In this document: one piece after another, positions 46,742-55,994 of the stretch
Layout: every line of letters begins with the position of its first letter
Numbering within the stretch: the stretch's first letter is position 1
Assembly (NCBI GenBank): GCA_030433275.1
Contig: JAUILK010000003.1
Coordinates: 62,001 to 126,000, forward strand
From: Gammaproteobacteria bacterium
GTDB lineage: Bacteria; Pseudomonadota; Gammaproteobacteria; Nitrococcales; Nitrococcaceae
Reading direction: 5' to 3'
Length of the DNA: 64,000 bases
Notes under the pieces: model-generated
What the model was told of the DNA's origin: nothing
The model's database searches: none
Seen by the model: only the letters and a program-made list of their open reading frames with translations
Position numbers and translations under genes: made by a program

Positions 46742-48484
46742 TCACCCCTCCCAGGGCTTATTGTCCGTAAACCGATAAATCGCTCGATAGGTCTCCACCA
46801 GCTGAACCCAGTCGTTCCAGCGCTGATCAGGCCAGCTCTGGTAGAGCATTGGCCCTATGTCGTTCGGTTCCAGCGGCGGGACCTCGCAGAGCAACTCGCG
46901 GTCGGCCTGTTCCCATTGCCAGCGTGAAAACGCCTGCGGCCCGTCACGCGCCTGACGCATGGCGTCGCCGATGCGCCGCCGCTGCCAGTCTTGCGGCATG
47001 TAGGCGCACGCCTGCCCGTGGCGTGCGAATTGCTCGGCCAGGGTGGCGAGATGCCACCAAACGCACATCGCGCTGCGGCCGATCTCCGGATGCCAGGCTT
47101 GCTGCGCGTCCATGGGCACCGGCCCCACCAGAAAGCCGAGACCGCCGCGGATCGGCGTCACGATCTCGCCGAGCCGCGAGCCTTGTGCGATGCGGCTGGC
47201 CAGCGTCCAGGCGCGGGCACGCAGCGACTTGAGATCGCCCGGTATCGAATCCCGCGCCGTCGGGCGGTCATCGCCGGGCGGGTTGGTCGGCTCGGGATCC
47301 GGGCTCGGTTCGCGCGGCTTGGACCGGTCGTTGTCCGCCGGCCGAGCGGACGTGGACGCGGCGTGCCCCTCACGGCCGGCCGGCCGAACCGCGGCGCCGC
47401 TCGCCGGGAGCGGCGCCTGGCTGGGCGGTGTATTCGCCAGCGGTGGCGCCGAGGTTCGATCGGCCGGCGCGCCGGGTGTCCTGTGAGCGCTCGCGGGCGC
47501 CGGCGTTGGCTGTACGCCCGAATCATCGCCCGCGAGGTCGGGATCAGGCGCGGGATGACCCGGTATCGGTGATCGGTCGGCCTCAGAATCCGACCGCCCA
47601 TACAGCGCGGCGCCGAGCTCGAGGCTGGCGCGTTGCATGTCGCAGTCGGCGCTGACCGACAGCTCTTCCTCGAGGTCGCGGCGCAGCGCGTCGAAATCGA
47701 GGCCATCGCCGTCATGACGCTGCAGGGTCTGCTCGAACAGACCGACGGCCTCATCGGCCGCGCCGAGGTCCATCGACGCCCACGCCTTACTGAACGCGCG
47801 TTGCAGCTCATAGACCTTCGTGATCGTCGTGCGGCCCACGCCGGTTTGCAGCACGTGCGGAATCAGCGGGTAGAGCGTGTCGACCGTATAGTCGTACCAG
47901 CCGATCATGGTGCGGCTGATCGGATACCCCGCCGCGCCGAGCCGGTCCCGCAGCTCGCGTTGCGACAACGGCTTACCGGCTTCCTCCTCGAGCAGCCCGC
48001 GCAGATCCTGCACGGCAAGCGCTCGATCGATGAAGGTTAGATCGCCGCGCAGATCGTTGTCCTGGATGTGGGAGACCAGGGTGTGGGTTTCGCCCGTCCA
48101 GGGCTGGAATTGGCACCAAACCTGCCTGAAGCGTTCGTCCGCGGTTTCCTTCCAGAGCTCTTGGACGATGAGCAGGCGCGTGTTGCCGCCGACGCCGATC
48201 ATGTACGTATCCGGCCGGTCGGTATCCGGACGCTGGGTGATCGTGAGAACCTGGTTGAAGCCGGCGTCGCTGATGTAGGCCTTGAGCTCGTCGTATTTGT
48301 CGTTCGGAGTGCGCCGCGGGTTACGGTCATACGGTACGAGCTTGTCGACGTCGACGAGCATCGGCGTCGTGGCGGCCGGCGAGTTCGACGCCGGCGCATC
48401 CGATGATTCCCCGGCGTCGCGTCGAAAATGCGGCTGTGACAAGAGCTCGCCTATCCGGTCAGCGGTAGGGCGCTTGCGACTCAT
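46742..48484 (-). CDS. parB: ParB-family protein, PFGI-1 ICE class (TIGR03764)
   Basis: The 580-residue protein has a ParB/Srx N-terminal domain (PMLVDVDKLVPYDRNPRRTP, IGVGGNTRLLIVQEL, LVSHIQDNDLRGDLTFIDRA). A helix-turn-helix segment follows (LSQRELRDRLGAAGYPISRT). A long Pro/Ala-rich linker leads to a C-terminal domain (WHLATLAEQFARHGQACAYM). It matches the TIGR03764 ParB class of ICEs. It probably binds centromere-like sites and works with ParA for maintenance of the excised element. The dispersed palindromes nearby are candidate sites. It overlaps the methylase gene by 4 bp. Confidence 0.9.
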   Translation of the reverse strand: MSRKRPTADRIGELLSQPHFRRDAGESSDAPASNSPAATTPMLVDVDKLVPYDRNPRRTPNDKYDELKAYISDAGFNQVLTITQRPDTDRPDTYMIGVGGNTRLLIVQELWKETADERFRQVWCQFQPWTGETHTLVSHIQDNDLRGDLTFIDRALAVQDLRGLLEEEAGKPLSQRELRDRLGAAGYPISRTMIGWYDYTVDTLYPLIPHVLQTGVGRTTITKVYELQRAFSKAWASMDLGAADEAVGLFEQTLQRHDGDGLDFDALRRDLEEELSVSADCDMQRASLELGAALYGRSDSEADRSPIPGHPAPDPDLAGDDSGVQPTPAPASAHRTPGAPADRTSAPPLANTPPSQAPLPASGAAVRPAGREGHAASTSARPADNDRSKPREPSPDPEPTNPPGDDRPTARDSIPGDLKSLRARAWTLASRIAQGSRLGEIVTPIRGGLGFLVGPVPMDAQQAWHPEIGRSAMCVWWHLATLAEQFARHGQACAYMPQDWQRRRIGDAMRQARDGPQAFSRWQWEQADRELLCEVPPLEPNDIGPMLYQSWPDQRWNDWVQLVETYRAIYRFTDNKPWEG

Positions 48485-49449
48485 CGCTGATCCTCCCGCC
48501 GGCCCCCAGCCGGCTCGTCCGTCTTCGCGCCCGCCCAACTGATCGCCTCGCCGATGGCTACGTCGCTGGCCGCCGCATCGACAGCGAACAGCGGCATCTG
48601 CGGCGCGCAGTTCTGTGCCGCCGGATTGATCCAGAGACATTCCGTGCGGCTGACGCTGCCTTGGGCTCCGGATCCGAGGGTGTCCGCCGCGACCTGTTGC
48701 CAGCCGGGCAGGGCGGCGCGGTACAGCGGCGAGTCGTAACCGCTGAGCACGACCATCCCGTCCAGGCTATTGAGGCAAGACAGCAACGCCTCGTGCTCGG
48801 CCAGCGACATTTCATGCCGATAATTGCCGCCGCTGTGCTTGCTGCGTGTCTCCGGCAGATAGGGCGGGTCCACGTAGTGCAGGGTCTGCTCGCTGTCGTG
48901 CTGCGCCATCACCTTGATGGCCGGACGCGATTCGATGATCACCTCGGCGAGCCGGGCGGTGAATTGCGGGATCAGCTCGGATACCCGGGCCCAGGAGCGG
49001 GCGACGGGCGTATACCGGCCCGCATTGGTCACCGTGCGCATGCCCGAACGGCCGCGTGTCGCACTGGCGGAGCCGAAACCGGCCCAAGACCGAAAGAGGG
49101 TGCGCCGCGCCTGCTCGATCGGGTCCGGGGCGGCCTGCTGCGCCAGCCCGAATTCTTCGCGCGCATAGGGCGTCAGCTGACACAGCCGTAAAAGCTCCGC
49201 CGCCGCGTTGCGATCTCTCAATACCCGGAAAACGTTGACGATCTCGCCATCGAGATCGTTGTAAACCTCGGCGGTGGAACGAGGCTTTTGCAGTAGAACG
49301 CCGGCGCTGCCGCCGAAGGGCTCCACGTAGACGCGATGTTCCGGAAAGAAGCCCGCGATCCACGGGGCGAGGCGGAATTTGCTGCCGTGGTAGCGCAGAA
49401 TCGGCGTGGTGACGGCCTCAGCACTGTTGTTGGTATGGGCGGCTTTCAT
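48481..49449 (-). CDS. DNA adenine methylase (Dam-like, DPPY motif)
   Basis: The 322-residue protein has the N6-adenine methylase motifs of the Dam/D12 class: RYHGSKFRLAPWIAGFF (AdoMet-binding start), YVEPFGGSAGVLLQKP, and the catalytic DPPY in LHYVDPPYLPETRSK (about 190-195). It would methylate adenine in a specific DNA site. No restriction enzyme gene is beside it. It is wedged between parB and parA, overlapping both by 4 bp, so it is expressed with the partition genes and may mark the element's DNA. The target site cannot be told from sequence. Confidence 0.88.
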   Translation of the reverse strand: MKAAHTNNSAEAVTTPILRYHGSKFRLAPWIAGFFPEHRVYVEPFGGSAGVLLQKPRSTAEVYNDLDGEIVNVFRVLRDRNAAAELLRLCQLTPYAREEFGLAQQAAPDPIEQARRTLFRSWAGFGSASATRGRSGMRTVTNAGRYTPVARSWARVSELIPQFTARLAEVIIESRPAIKVMAQHDSEQTLHYVDPPYLPETRSKHSGGNYRHEMSLAEHEALLSCLNSLDGMVVLSGYDSPLYRAALPGWQQVAADTLGSGAQGSVSRTECLWINPAAQNCAPQMPLFAVDAAASDVAIGEAISWAGAKTDEPAGGRREDQR

Positions 49450-50261
49450 GGCTGGCCTCCCGTCGACGCGGTGTCGACATGAGGTAACAGCTCGCTCACC
49501 AGTGCGCTCATGGTCTCGCGCGCCGCGGGCGCGGTGCCGCCGCTGCGCCGGGGCTCCCATTCGTGGACGGGCACCTGCGCGCTGGCGGCTTCGCGATACG
49601 CGACGGTCGCCGGCACGACCGTATCCAGAATCGAGATACCGCCGCGGCTGGCCGCGAAGGTCGACTTGCGCAGGCTTTCGGCGACCGTGCGCGCGTCCAC
49701 TGTACGGTCCATGCGGTAACACAGACCGTACAGATGCCCGACCGGCGCGCCCATGTGTTGCATGGGCCGCAGACGCTCGAGCATGGAGAGCGTGCCGCGG
49801 GCGAACTCGCGCGCACTCAGGATCTCGGGCGGAATGGGCGAGAGCAGGATGTCGCCGGCGAGCACGCCGAGATCCTGCAGCGGCCCGATGGCGCCTTGGG
49901 TGTCGATCAGGATGAAATCGTAGTCCAGATCCGAGAGCGCGCGGCGCAGGCGAATGCGCCCGTCGGGCGTGTGCAGGATCCAGTTTTCCAGACTGCCATC
50001 GGGGTCGTCGGAGACCACAATGGCCAGATTCTCGACTGCCGTTTGGCTGACAGCGTCCGCCAAACGGCCCGTGGTGACCACGCTATGCAGTCCGCTGGGA
50101 GCCCGCGATGTGAGCGGATAGTAGGAGCTCAGCGTCGGTTGAATATCGGCGTCCACCATGAGCACGCGATAGCCCGCGTGCGCGAGAAAGCCGCCGATAT
50201 TGGCCGTCAGTGTGGTTTTTCCGACTCCGCCTTTGGTAGAGCAAATGGTTATGAGCATCAT
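49446..50261 (-). CDS. parA: ParA/Soj-family partition ATPase
   Basis: The 271-residue protein has the deviant Walker A motif STKGGVGKTT (8-17), VLMVDADIQPTLSSYY and DFILIDTQGAIGPLQD, all of the ParA family. It would drive partition of the element or stop its loss when excised. It is the first gene of the minus-strand par operon. In PFGI-1-class elements parA lies close to one attachment end, so the ICE boundary is probably just right of it. A palindromic A/T-rich promoter region lies upstream. Confidence 0.92.
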   Translation of the reverse strand: MMLITICSTKGGVGKTTLTANIGGFLAHAGYRVLMVDADIQPTLSSYYPLTSRAPSGLHSVVTTGRLADAVSQTAVENLAIVVSDDPDGSLENWILHTPDGRIRLRRALSDLDYDFILIDTQGAIGPLQDLGVLAGDILLSPIPPEILSAREFARGTLSMLERLRPMQHMGAPVGHLYGLCYRMDRTVDARTVAESLRKSTFAASRGGISILDTVVPATVAYREAASAQVPVHEWEPRRSGGTAPAARETMSALVSELLPHVDTASTGGQP

Positions 50262-50342
50262 CAGACCTCCGGTTGGTGAAGTCTGATGGGCTTACACGCT
50301 GCGCTATAACACCTTGATCTGCATCTTATTACACGCGTCTAG

Positions 50343-50376
50343 TGCGTATAATGTATATTATGTTAAATAATACGCA
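50343..50376 (-). promoter_or_regulatory. A/T-rich palindrome upstream of parA
   Basis: TGCGTAT (50343-50349) and ATACGCA (50370-50376) enclose an A/T-rich core ATAATGTATATTATG. The site lies about 80-115 bp before the parA start and could be the par promoter operator, or part of the attachment region. No tRNA gene or att repeat is seen. Confidence 0.45.
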
Positions 50377-50409
50377 GGGGAGACCGGACGATAAAAGAAA
50401 AATGCGGCA

Positions 50410-50988
50410 TCAATGCCGAGGTTGTCCGTCGCTGTTCCCCACGTGACCAAGGCGGATTCCGGTGGCGATTTGATGCGCCTGCTCACGCGCAACCGCTGAA
50501 ATAGGCCCGCGTTTCGGTGAAAGAATGTGCGCAAAACAGTCTTCCAAGGTAATGCCAGGCAGTGCCGTGACGGCATCGAAATGCACCGTCGAACCCTCAC
50601 GCCGGACGTTTTCCAAACGGGTAGCCTCACCAAGCAGGCGATGGCTCGCGGTGACCATCAAGACTTCACTGTGATCTGATGGACTGGTGGCTGGCTCGCC
50701 AAGGTCGATACTGTCGAGATCAGTGGGCATCGAGATCCACGTGTTCACTGCCAATGTGACCATGATCGCGTCCAACTCGTCAGCGATGCCGCGAATCACC
50801 TCCGCTATGAGTTCACGATCTTCCAGCTTTTCCGGTATGGCGAGCCCGAACACCGTGAACCCACTGTCATTATCCGGGTGCAAGGTTGCCACCATACCAG
50901 TGAGATTACCTTGTTCTCGGATCATTCGCCGCGCCGTGTCAACCGCACGCTCGATCGATACGCTCATCCGTTCTTGGTTCCACTCCAT
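50410..50988 (-). CDS. Protein of unknown function (192 aa)
   Basis: The soluble 192-residue protein begins MEWNQERMSVSIERAVDTAR. It has a beta-rich middle (ATLHPDNDSGFTVFGLAIPE) and a helical end. No family is recognised and no signal or membrane helix is seen. GAGGT lies 6 bp before the ATG at 50988. It faces away from the HDOD-GGDEF gene with a 148-bp gap and lies next to the presumed ICE end, so it could be either element or host DNA. Confidence 0.6.
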   Translation of the reverse strand: MEWNQERMSVSIERAVDTARRMIREQGNLTGMVATLHPDNDSGFTVFGLAIPEKLEDRELIAEVIRGIADELDAIMVTLAVNTWISMPTDLDSIDLGEPATSPSDHSEVLMVTASHRLLGEATRLENVRREGSTVHFDAVTALPGITLEDCFAHILSPKRGPISAVAREQAHQIATGIRLGHVGNSDGQPRH

Positions 50989-51136
50989 CAGGCCACCTCT
51001 GGGCAGAGTTTTCAGCAATAAACAGGCAAAGTTTTGGTGCCCATCGACACGCTCAAATGATACGTTCCGTATGAGTACTTTTACTTTGCTGCGGTAAGCC
51101 AAGGAAGTATATAGAAGCTGTTTGGGGTCAGCACCT

Positions 51137-52636
51137 ATGAAACCAGAAATCGAAGAATTATTGCGTTTCTGCCCAAAGCTTCCGACCCTCTCCGGGGTTG
51201 CGCTGCGTATCGTCAAGATGGCCCGCGAGCCGGAGATCGACATCGATCAGTTTGCGGCGTTGATCTCGAAAGACCCGGCCCTGACCGTAAAGATTATCCG
51301 GGCGGCCAATTCACCGTTGCTCGGTCGACCGCAACGCACACGCAGCCTGCAGCAGGCCGTGATGTTGCTCGGACTGAATTCCACCATTACGCTCTCATTG
51401 AGCTTCTCGCTTACCACCAGCCTCAAGCGCAACCAAGGCCAACGCCAGGGTTTGGAACATTTCTGGCAGCGATCCCTGCTCTCAGCCCTGGCTTGTCGGG
51501 AGCTTGGCCGGCAGTGCAAAGCCGGCGCTCTGGAAGAGCTGTTTCTCACCGGGCTACTCCAGGAGATCGGTGTGCTGGTGCTGGCGTCTGTATTTCCGGA
51601 GCGCTACCCGGCTTTGCTCGATGCCTCATCCAATCATGAGGGGCTGGTTGCGCAGGAACGGGAACACCTCGGCATCGACCATGGCGAAGCCGGCGCCTGG
51701 ATAATGCGCGAATGGGGACTGCCGGACTACATCCCTCTTGCCACCACAGTCATCCATGATCCACAGGCTACGGACAGCCCCGAGTCTTTTCGCGCATTCA
51801 TTGAATGCGTTGGTCTCTCCGGTTATATCGCCGACATTTATCTGGAGACCGACACGGAAAGCGCCACGGCGGCCGTTGTCAGCGCGAACGAACGCGGGTC
51901 TGCTTTGGACCGCGCTGTGCTGTCCACCGTGCTGCTTCACGTAGCGGATTCCCTGCCGGAAATCGAGGAGCTGTTCGAGATGCCGCTTATATCGTGCGAA
52001 CAGGCCGACGGCATCACCGATGAGGCTCGCGAACTCTTGGTCATGCGCTATCTTCAGCTACTCCAGCATGCCACCGAGGCTGACCGCAGGGCTAGCGAGC
52101 TCGAACAGGCGACCGCTCAACTCCAGGAAATGGCTCGTCGCGACCCGTTAACTACTGTCTATAATCGGAGGCACTTCGACGAAGTGCTTAGCCAGAGTTT
52201 CGAGGCTGCTACCCGACACCATCGGTCGCTTAGCCTGGGCATTCTGGATCTGGACCACTTCAAGACGATAAACGACCGCTATGGGCATCAGGCCGGTGAT
52301 GTGGTGCTCGCCGGAGTGGCTAAGGCAATCGCCAGCCGCCTTCGCGGTGAGGACTTTCTCGCCCGCTACGGCGGTGAGGAATTCGCCGTGCTGCTCCCGG
52401 ACTCTGATTTGGAGTTGGCGCGCCGCATCATGGAGCGCATCCGGGCACACATTGAAACCGAAGAATACGCCGTGGCACCAGACGAGGTGATTCGGGTTAC
52501 CCTGTCGGCGGGGATAGCCACGTATATAGGCGGCACGCAATGCAGCGACACGCCGGAAGGTCTGATCCGTGCGGCCGATTGTGCACTCTACCTGGCGAAA
52601 CGACAGGGCCGCAATCGCGTTGAGGCGGCGGAATAA
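51137..52636 (+). CDS. HDOD-GGDEF diguanylate cyclase
   Basis: The 499-residue protein has an N-terminal HDOD domain (about 10-210: CPKLPTLSGVALRIVKMA, LGLNSTITLSLSFS, FLTGLLQEIGVLVL), a linker coiled coil (about 310-335) and a C-terminal GGDEF domain. The active site is GGEEF (about 411-415). The inhibitory I-site RGED lies exactly five residues before it, so the enzyme is predicted to make cyclic di-GMP and be inhibited by it. The start at 51137 was chosen; a TTG five codons upstream is less likely. It is divergent from the 192-residue gene. Confidence 0.9.
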   Translation: MKPEIEELLRFCPKLPTLSGVALRIVKMAREPEIDIDQFAALISKDPALTVKIIRAANSPLLGRPQRTRSLQQAVMLLGLNSTITLSLSFSLTTSLKRNQGQRQGLEHFWQRSLLSALACRELGRQCKAGALEELFLTGLLQEIGVLVLASVFPERYPALLDASSNHEGLVAQEREHLGIDHGEAGAWIMREWGLPDYIPLATTVIHDPQATDSPESFRAFIECVGLSGYIADIYLETDTESATAAVVSANERGSALDRAVLSTVLLHVADSLPEIEELFEMPLISCEQADGITDEARELLVMRYLQLLQHATEADRRASELEQATAQLQEMARRDPLTTVYNRRHFDEVLSQSFEAATRHHRSLSLGILDLDHFKTINDRYGHQAGDVVLAGVAKAIASRLRGEDFLARYGGEEFAVLLPDSDLELARRIMERIRAHIETEEYAVAPDEVIRVTLSAGIATYIGGTQCSDTPEGLIRAADCALYLAKRQGRNRVEAAE

Positions 52637-52721
52637 GTGCATCGGACTCGGAGACGCTTTGGCTTGATCTACACACAGCGGCCGTAATGTCTGCCTGGCG
52701 CCAGGCAAAGCGCCCGCAAAC

Positions 52722-53342
52722 TTATCGCCGAGACCCGACCCGGCGCGGGTAGGTGGCGACGCGATAGCAATAGGTCAATACGATACCGGCCAATATGGTG
52801 CTGGATACAGGCCCGAAGTAATCCGCGACCAGATGGTAATGGTTCTGCAGCAGGTAGCCGGCCCAGGCCAGCAGTCCGGTGCAGAGCAGTGTGCCGGTGC
52901 TCGAATAGAGCAAAAACCGGGGCAAGTGCATGCATGCAAAGCCAGCCGGTACCGAAACCAATACCCGGCTGGTGGGAATCAGGCGCCCGAAAAACACGGT
53001 CTTGCCGCCCTGACGAGCGAACCACCGCAAAGCTGTGTCGATCCCGCCAGGGGTGACGGTAAGCCACCGGCCATGCCGATCCGCCCAGGCCTTGAGCCGT
53101 GCCTCGCCGAGTTGGCGGCCGGCGAAATACCAGGGCAGCACCCCGAGCACCGAGCCGGCCGTCCCGGCGACGATGACGCCGGCCAGGCTCAGCTCACCGC
53201 GCGCGGCGGCAAATCCGGCCAGCGGCATCACGACCTCCGAGGGAATCGGCGGGAAAAGACTCGCTAGGAACATCAGTAGCATGATGCCGGGATAACCCAT
53301 GCTTGAGATCATGTCGGCGATCCAATTAAGCACGGCCTGCAT
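52722..53342 (-). CDS. DedA-family membrane protein, copy 1
   Basis: The 206-residue protein is a DedA/VTT-domain membrane protein with the conserved FPPIPSEVVMPLAG (about 29-42) and GRLIPTSRVLVSVPAG re-entrant motifs. It also has several hydrophobic helices (IMLLMFLASLF, VIVAGTAGSVLGVLPWYFAG, LLCTGLLAWAGYLL). The family flips or protects membrane lipids such as undecaprenyl phosphate and supports proton-motive force. The start at 53342 gives MQAVLNWIADM; an ATG 6 codons earlier is possible. A close paralogue lies 210 bp upstream. Confidence 0.88.
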   Translation of the reverse strand: MQAVLNWIADMISSMGYPGIMLLMFLASLFPPIPSEVVMPLAGFAAARGELSLAGVIVAGTAGSVLGVLPWYFAGRQLGEARLKAWADRHGRWLTVTPGGIDTALRWFARQGGKTVFFGRLIPTSRVLVSVPAGFACMHLPRFLLYSSTGTLLCTGLLAWAGYLLQNHYHLVADYFGPVSSTILAGIVLTYCYRVATYPRRVGSRR

Positions 53343-53552
53343 AACTCCATGGCAAGTCATCCGCCCGCTCGATAGCCGGTGTCGGCGAAAGTGGACAGTG
53401 CGGATTACCGATTCTTAGCAAGGTTGCTAGGCCTTGCTTCATGGCGGCTGCTCGCCGAGATGTTTGATTTGTCATCGCCGGCAGCCCCGAACGGCCTGTT
53501 AACATTATTTAATGTAGCATCTTGCAGGCGTGATTGTGCTCTTGCGGCAGCC

Positions 53553-54179
53553 TTACCGCCGGGCCCGGACCTGGCGCGGGTAAGTGACGACGCGATAGAA
53601 ATAGATCAGCACAATGCCCACTAGGATCGCCGTGGAGATGGGGCCGAGGTAATCCGCGACTTTGTAATAATGGCTTTGCAGAAGGTAACCGGCCCAGGCG
53701 AGTAGTCCGGACCAGAGCAACGTGCCGGCGATCGAATAGATCAAAAATCGGGGCAAGCGCATACATGTAAAACCAGCCGGAACGGAGATTAAGCTTCGAA
53801 TGGTGGGCACCAAGCGGCCGAAAAACACCATCTTGCCGCCGTGCTGGAGAAACCAATCCAGAGCCTTGTCGAGTTCGCTCGAGGTAACGGTAAGCCACCG
53901 ACCGTGCCGATCCGCCCAGGCCTTGAGCCGCTTCTCGCCGAGCAGCCGGCTGGCGAAATACCAAGGAAGCGCCCCGAGCACCGAGCCGAGCATTCCGGCG
54001 ATGGTTACGCCGGCAAGATTCAGATCGCCGCGCGCCGCAACGAACCCGGCGAGCGGCATCACGATCTCCGAGGGAATTGGTGGGAAGATATTTTCCAGGA
54101 ACATCAATAGTGTGATGCCGAGATATCCCATGTCGGCGATAGTGTTGGCACTCCAATCAAGCATGGCCTTTAGCCTCAT
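53553..54179 (-). CDS. DedA-family membrane protein, copy 2
   Basis: The 208-residue paralogue matches copy 1 along its whole length (FPPIPSEIVMPLAGFVAARG, GRLVPTIRSLISVPAGFTCM, LIYFYRVVTYPRQVRARR). The tandem arrangement and strong identity point to recent gene duplication. It would have the same lipid-carrier or membrane-homeostasis role; divergence is scattered, so both may be active. The starts and stops are clear. Confidence 0.88.
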   Translation of the reverse strand: MRLKAMLDWSANTIADMGYLGITLLMFLENIFPPIPSEIVMPLAGFVAARGDLNLAGVTIAGMLGSVLGALPWYFASRLLGEKRLKAWADRHGRWLTVTSSELDKALDWFLQHGGKMVFFGRLVPTIRSLISVPAGFTCMRLPRFLIYSIAGTLLWSGLLAWAGYLLQSHYYKVADYLGPISTAILVGIVLIYFYRVVTYPRQVRARR

Positions 54180-54651
54180 TGTAAAGCCGAATGCCCTTCT
54201 CTACTTTGTGATACCGCAAGTCGAGCTTGATTCCTATTGCAGCTCGGATCGGCTATCAGGGGCCGAGCACCCCGATACTCGAGACGCGGCACACGCGGCA
54301 CGAACTTCATCCAGCTGCGGTTGCGCCTCGATTGCACCGTGCCGACGGCGCCCCAGCACGAGGTGCTCCGTCTGTACCGCTCGATAAGGGATGGCTTTTG
54401 CAGGGCAGGCTCGACGGGGAGTGGTAGTGGAGCTCGCTCTACGAGCTTGCCAATTGGTGCGGCGCAACTTGATGGTTAAGAGATTGTGAACCCGCCGCTA
54501 CGCACCGGAGTGAAGAATATCGCCGGTAGGGTTGCGGGAGCCGTCGACTCCCTGGCCATTTATCTCTGCGGTGCGCTCTACTTCGGTTCCAAAGGCAGTC
54601 ATTCGGCCAGGTCTCCGGCGTGGCCGATCAAGGGCTGAGGGATGGTCACGC
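54180..54651. other. No supported gene between DedA and metY
   Basis: No gene is supported in this 470-bp stretch. Short frames exist on both strands but lack domains, ribosome sites or sensible composition. It could hold the DedA promoter and gene debris. Confidence 0.5.
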
Positions 54652-55926
54652 TCACTTCGCCGCGACAAGCGCCTGATCGATATCAGCGAGGATGTCGTCG
54701 ATATGCTCGAGGCCGATCGAGAGCCGCACCAGGTCCCGGGATACACCCGCCTTTGCGAGTTCTTCGTCGTTGAGTTGGCGGTGTGTGGTTGTGGCTGGGT
54801 GGCAGGCAAGCGATTTGGCATCGCCAATGTTCACCAACCGGACGATGAGCCCGAGCGCGTCGATGAATTTGGCGCCTGCTTCGGCACCGCCCTTGATGCC
54901 GAAACTGAGAATACCCGAGGCCTTACCGCCCATGTATTTCTCGGCGAGCGCATGATCGGGGCTGTCCGGAAGGCCGGCGTAGTTCACCCAGGTTACCTGC
55001 GGGTGACTCTGAAGGTGCTCGGCGACCTTCTGCGCGTTCTCGCAGTGGCGCTCCATACGCAGCGGCAGCGTTTCGATACCCTGCAGCACTAGAAAGGCGT
55101 TGAAGGGGCTCAACGCGGCACCGGTATTGCGCAGCGGTGCCACGCGCGACCGGCCGATGAAAGCCGCCTCGCCCAACGCCTTCGTATATACCACGCCGTG
55201 ATAGGAAGGATCCGGCTCGTTGAGCAGCCGAAAGCGCTCCTTATGCTGAGCCCAAGGGAACTTGCCGGAGTCGACGATGACCCCGGCAATGCTGTTGCCA
55301 TGCCCGCCCATGTACTTGGTCAGGGCGTGGACCACGATATCGGCGCCATGCTCGATAGGCCGCCACAGATACGGTGAGGGTACGGTGTTATCGGCGATCA
55401 GCGGTACGCCGTGGGCGTGCGCGATTTCGGCAACGCGCTCGATATCGACGATATTGCCGGCGGGGTTGCCCACGGTTTCGCAAAACACCGCTTTGGTCCG
55501 ATTGTCGATGCGCGCCGCTATACCCTCGAAATCGTCCTGAGCGACGAAACGCGCCTCGAGGCCGCGCCGCGGCAAGCTGTGTGCAAAGAAGTTATAGGTG
55601 CCGCCGTAGAGTTTGGTGGTAGTAACGAGGTTATCACCCGCCTCTGCGATGGTTTCGATGGCGTATTCGATGGCAGCCATACCCGAGGCGACCGCCAGCG
55701 CGGCGACCCCGCCTTCCATCTTTGCCACCCGCTCTTCGAGCACGGCATTGGTCGGGTTCATAATGCGGGTATAGATGTTACCCGGCACTTTGAGATCGAA
55801 GAGATCAGCACCGTGTTGAGTGCTGTCGAAGGCGTAAGAGGTGGTCTGATAGATGGGAACGGCTACGGCTTTAGTGGTAGGCTCGGGTTGGTAGCCGCCA
55901 TGGATGGCAATGGTTTCGAGTTTCAC
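54652..55926 (-). CDS. metY: O-acetylhomoserine sulfhydrylase (MetY-type, PLP)
   Basis: The 424-residue protein is a Cys/Met-metabolism PLP enzyme. The Schiff-base Lys is K204 in HALTKYMGGHG, and the family start is MKLETIAIHGGYQPEP. It makes homocysteine from O-acetylhomoserine and sulfide, in the methionine pathway. Length and motifs (YTRIMNPTNAVLEERVAKME, YGGTYNFFAHSLPRRG) match MetY rather than shorter cystathionine enzymes. The GTG at 55926 fits the family start; an ATG 14 codons earlier adds unrelated residues. Confidence 0.9.
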   Translation of the reverse strand: MKLETIAIHGGYQPEPTTKAVAVPIYQTTSYAFDSTQHGADLFDLKVPGNIYTRIMNPTNAVLEERVAKMEGGVAALAVASGMAAIEYAIETIAEAGDNLVTTTKLYGGTYNFFAHSLPRRGLEARFVAQDDFEGIAARIDNRTKAVFCETVGNPAGNIVDIERVAEIAHAHGVPLIADNTVPSPYLWRPIEHGADIVVHALTKYMGGHGNSIAGVIVDSGKFPWAQHKERFRLLNEPDPSYHGVVYTKALGEAAFIGRSRVAPLRNTGAALSPFNAFLVLQGIETLPLRMERHCENAQKVAEHLQSHPQVTWVNYAGLPDSPDHALAEKYMGGKASGILSFGIKGGAEAGAKFIDALGLIVRLVNIGDAKSLACHPATTTHRQLNDEELAKAGVSRDLVRLSIGLEHIDDILADIDQALVAAK

Positions 55927-55994
55927 GGCGCTGTCCCACCCTCTTTGGTTTTTGTACGCTCTCGGCACATACTAACTGTGCCTGCCCACAAATT

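Noticed and set aside
50262-50410. tRNA gene or 3' tRNA fragment as ICE attachment site
   Set aside because: No cloverleaf, T-loop (GGTTCGA) or CCA-type end could be seen in either strand.
54227-54479. Short frames upstream of DedA copy 2
   Set aside because: They lack ribosome sites and recognisable motifs, and overlap one another on both strands.
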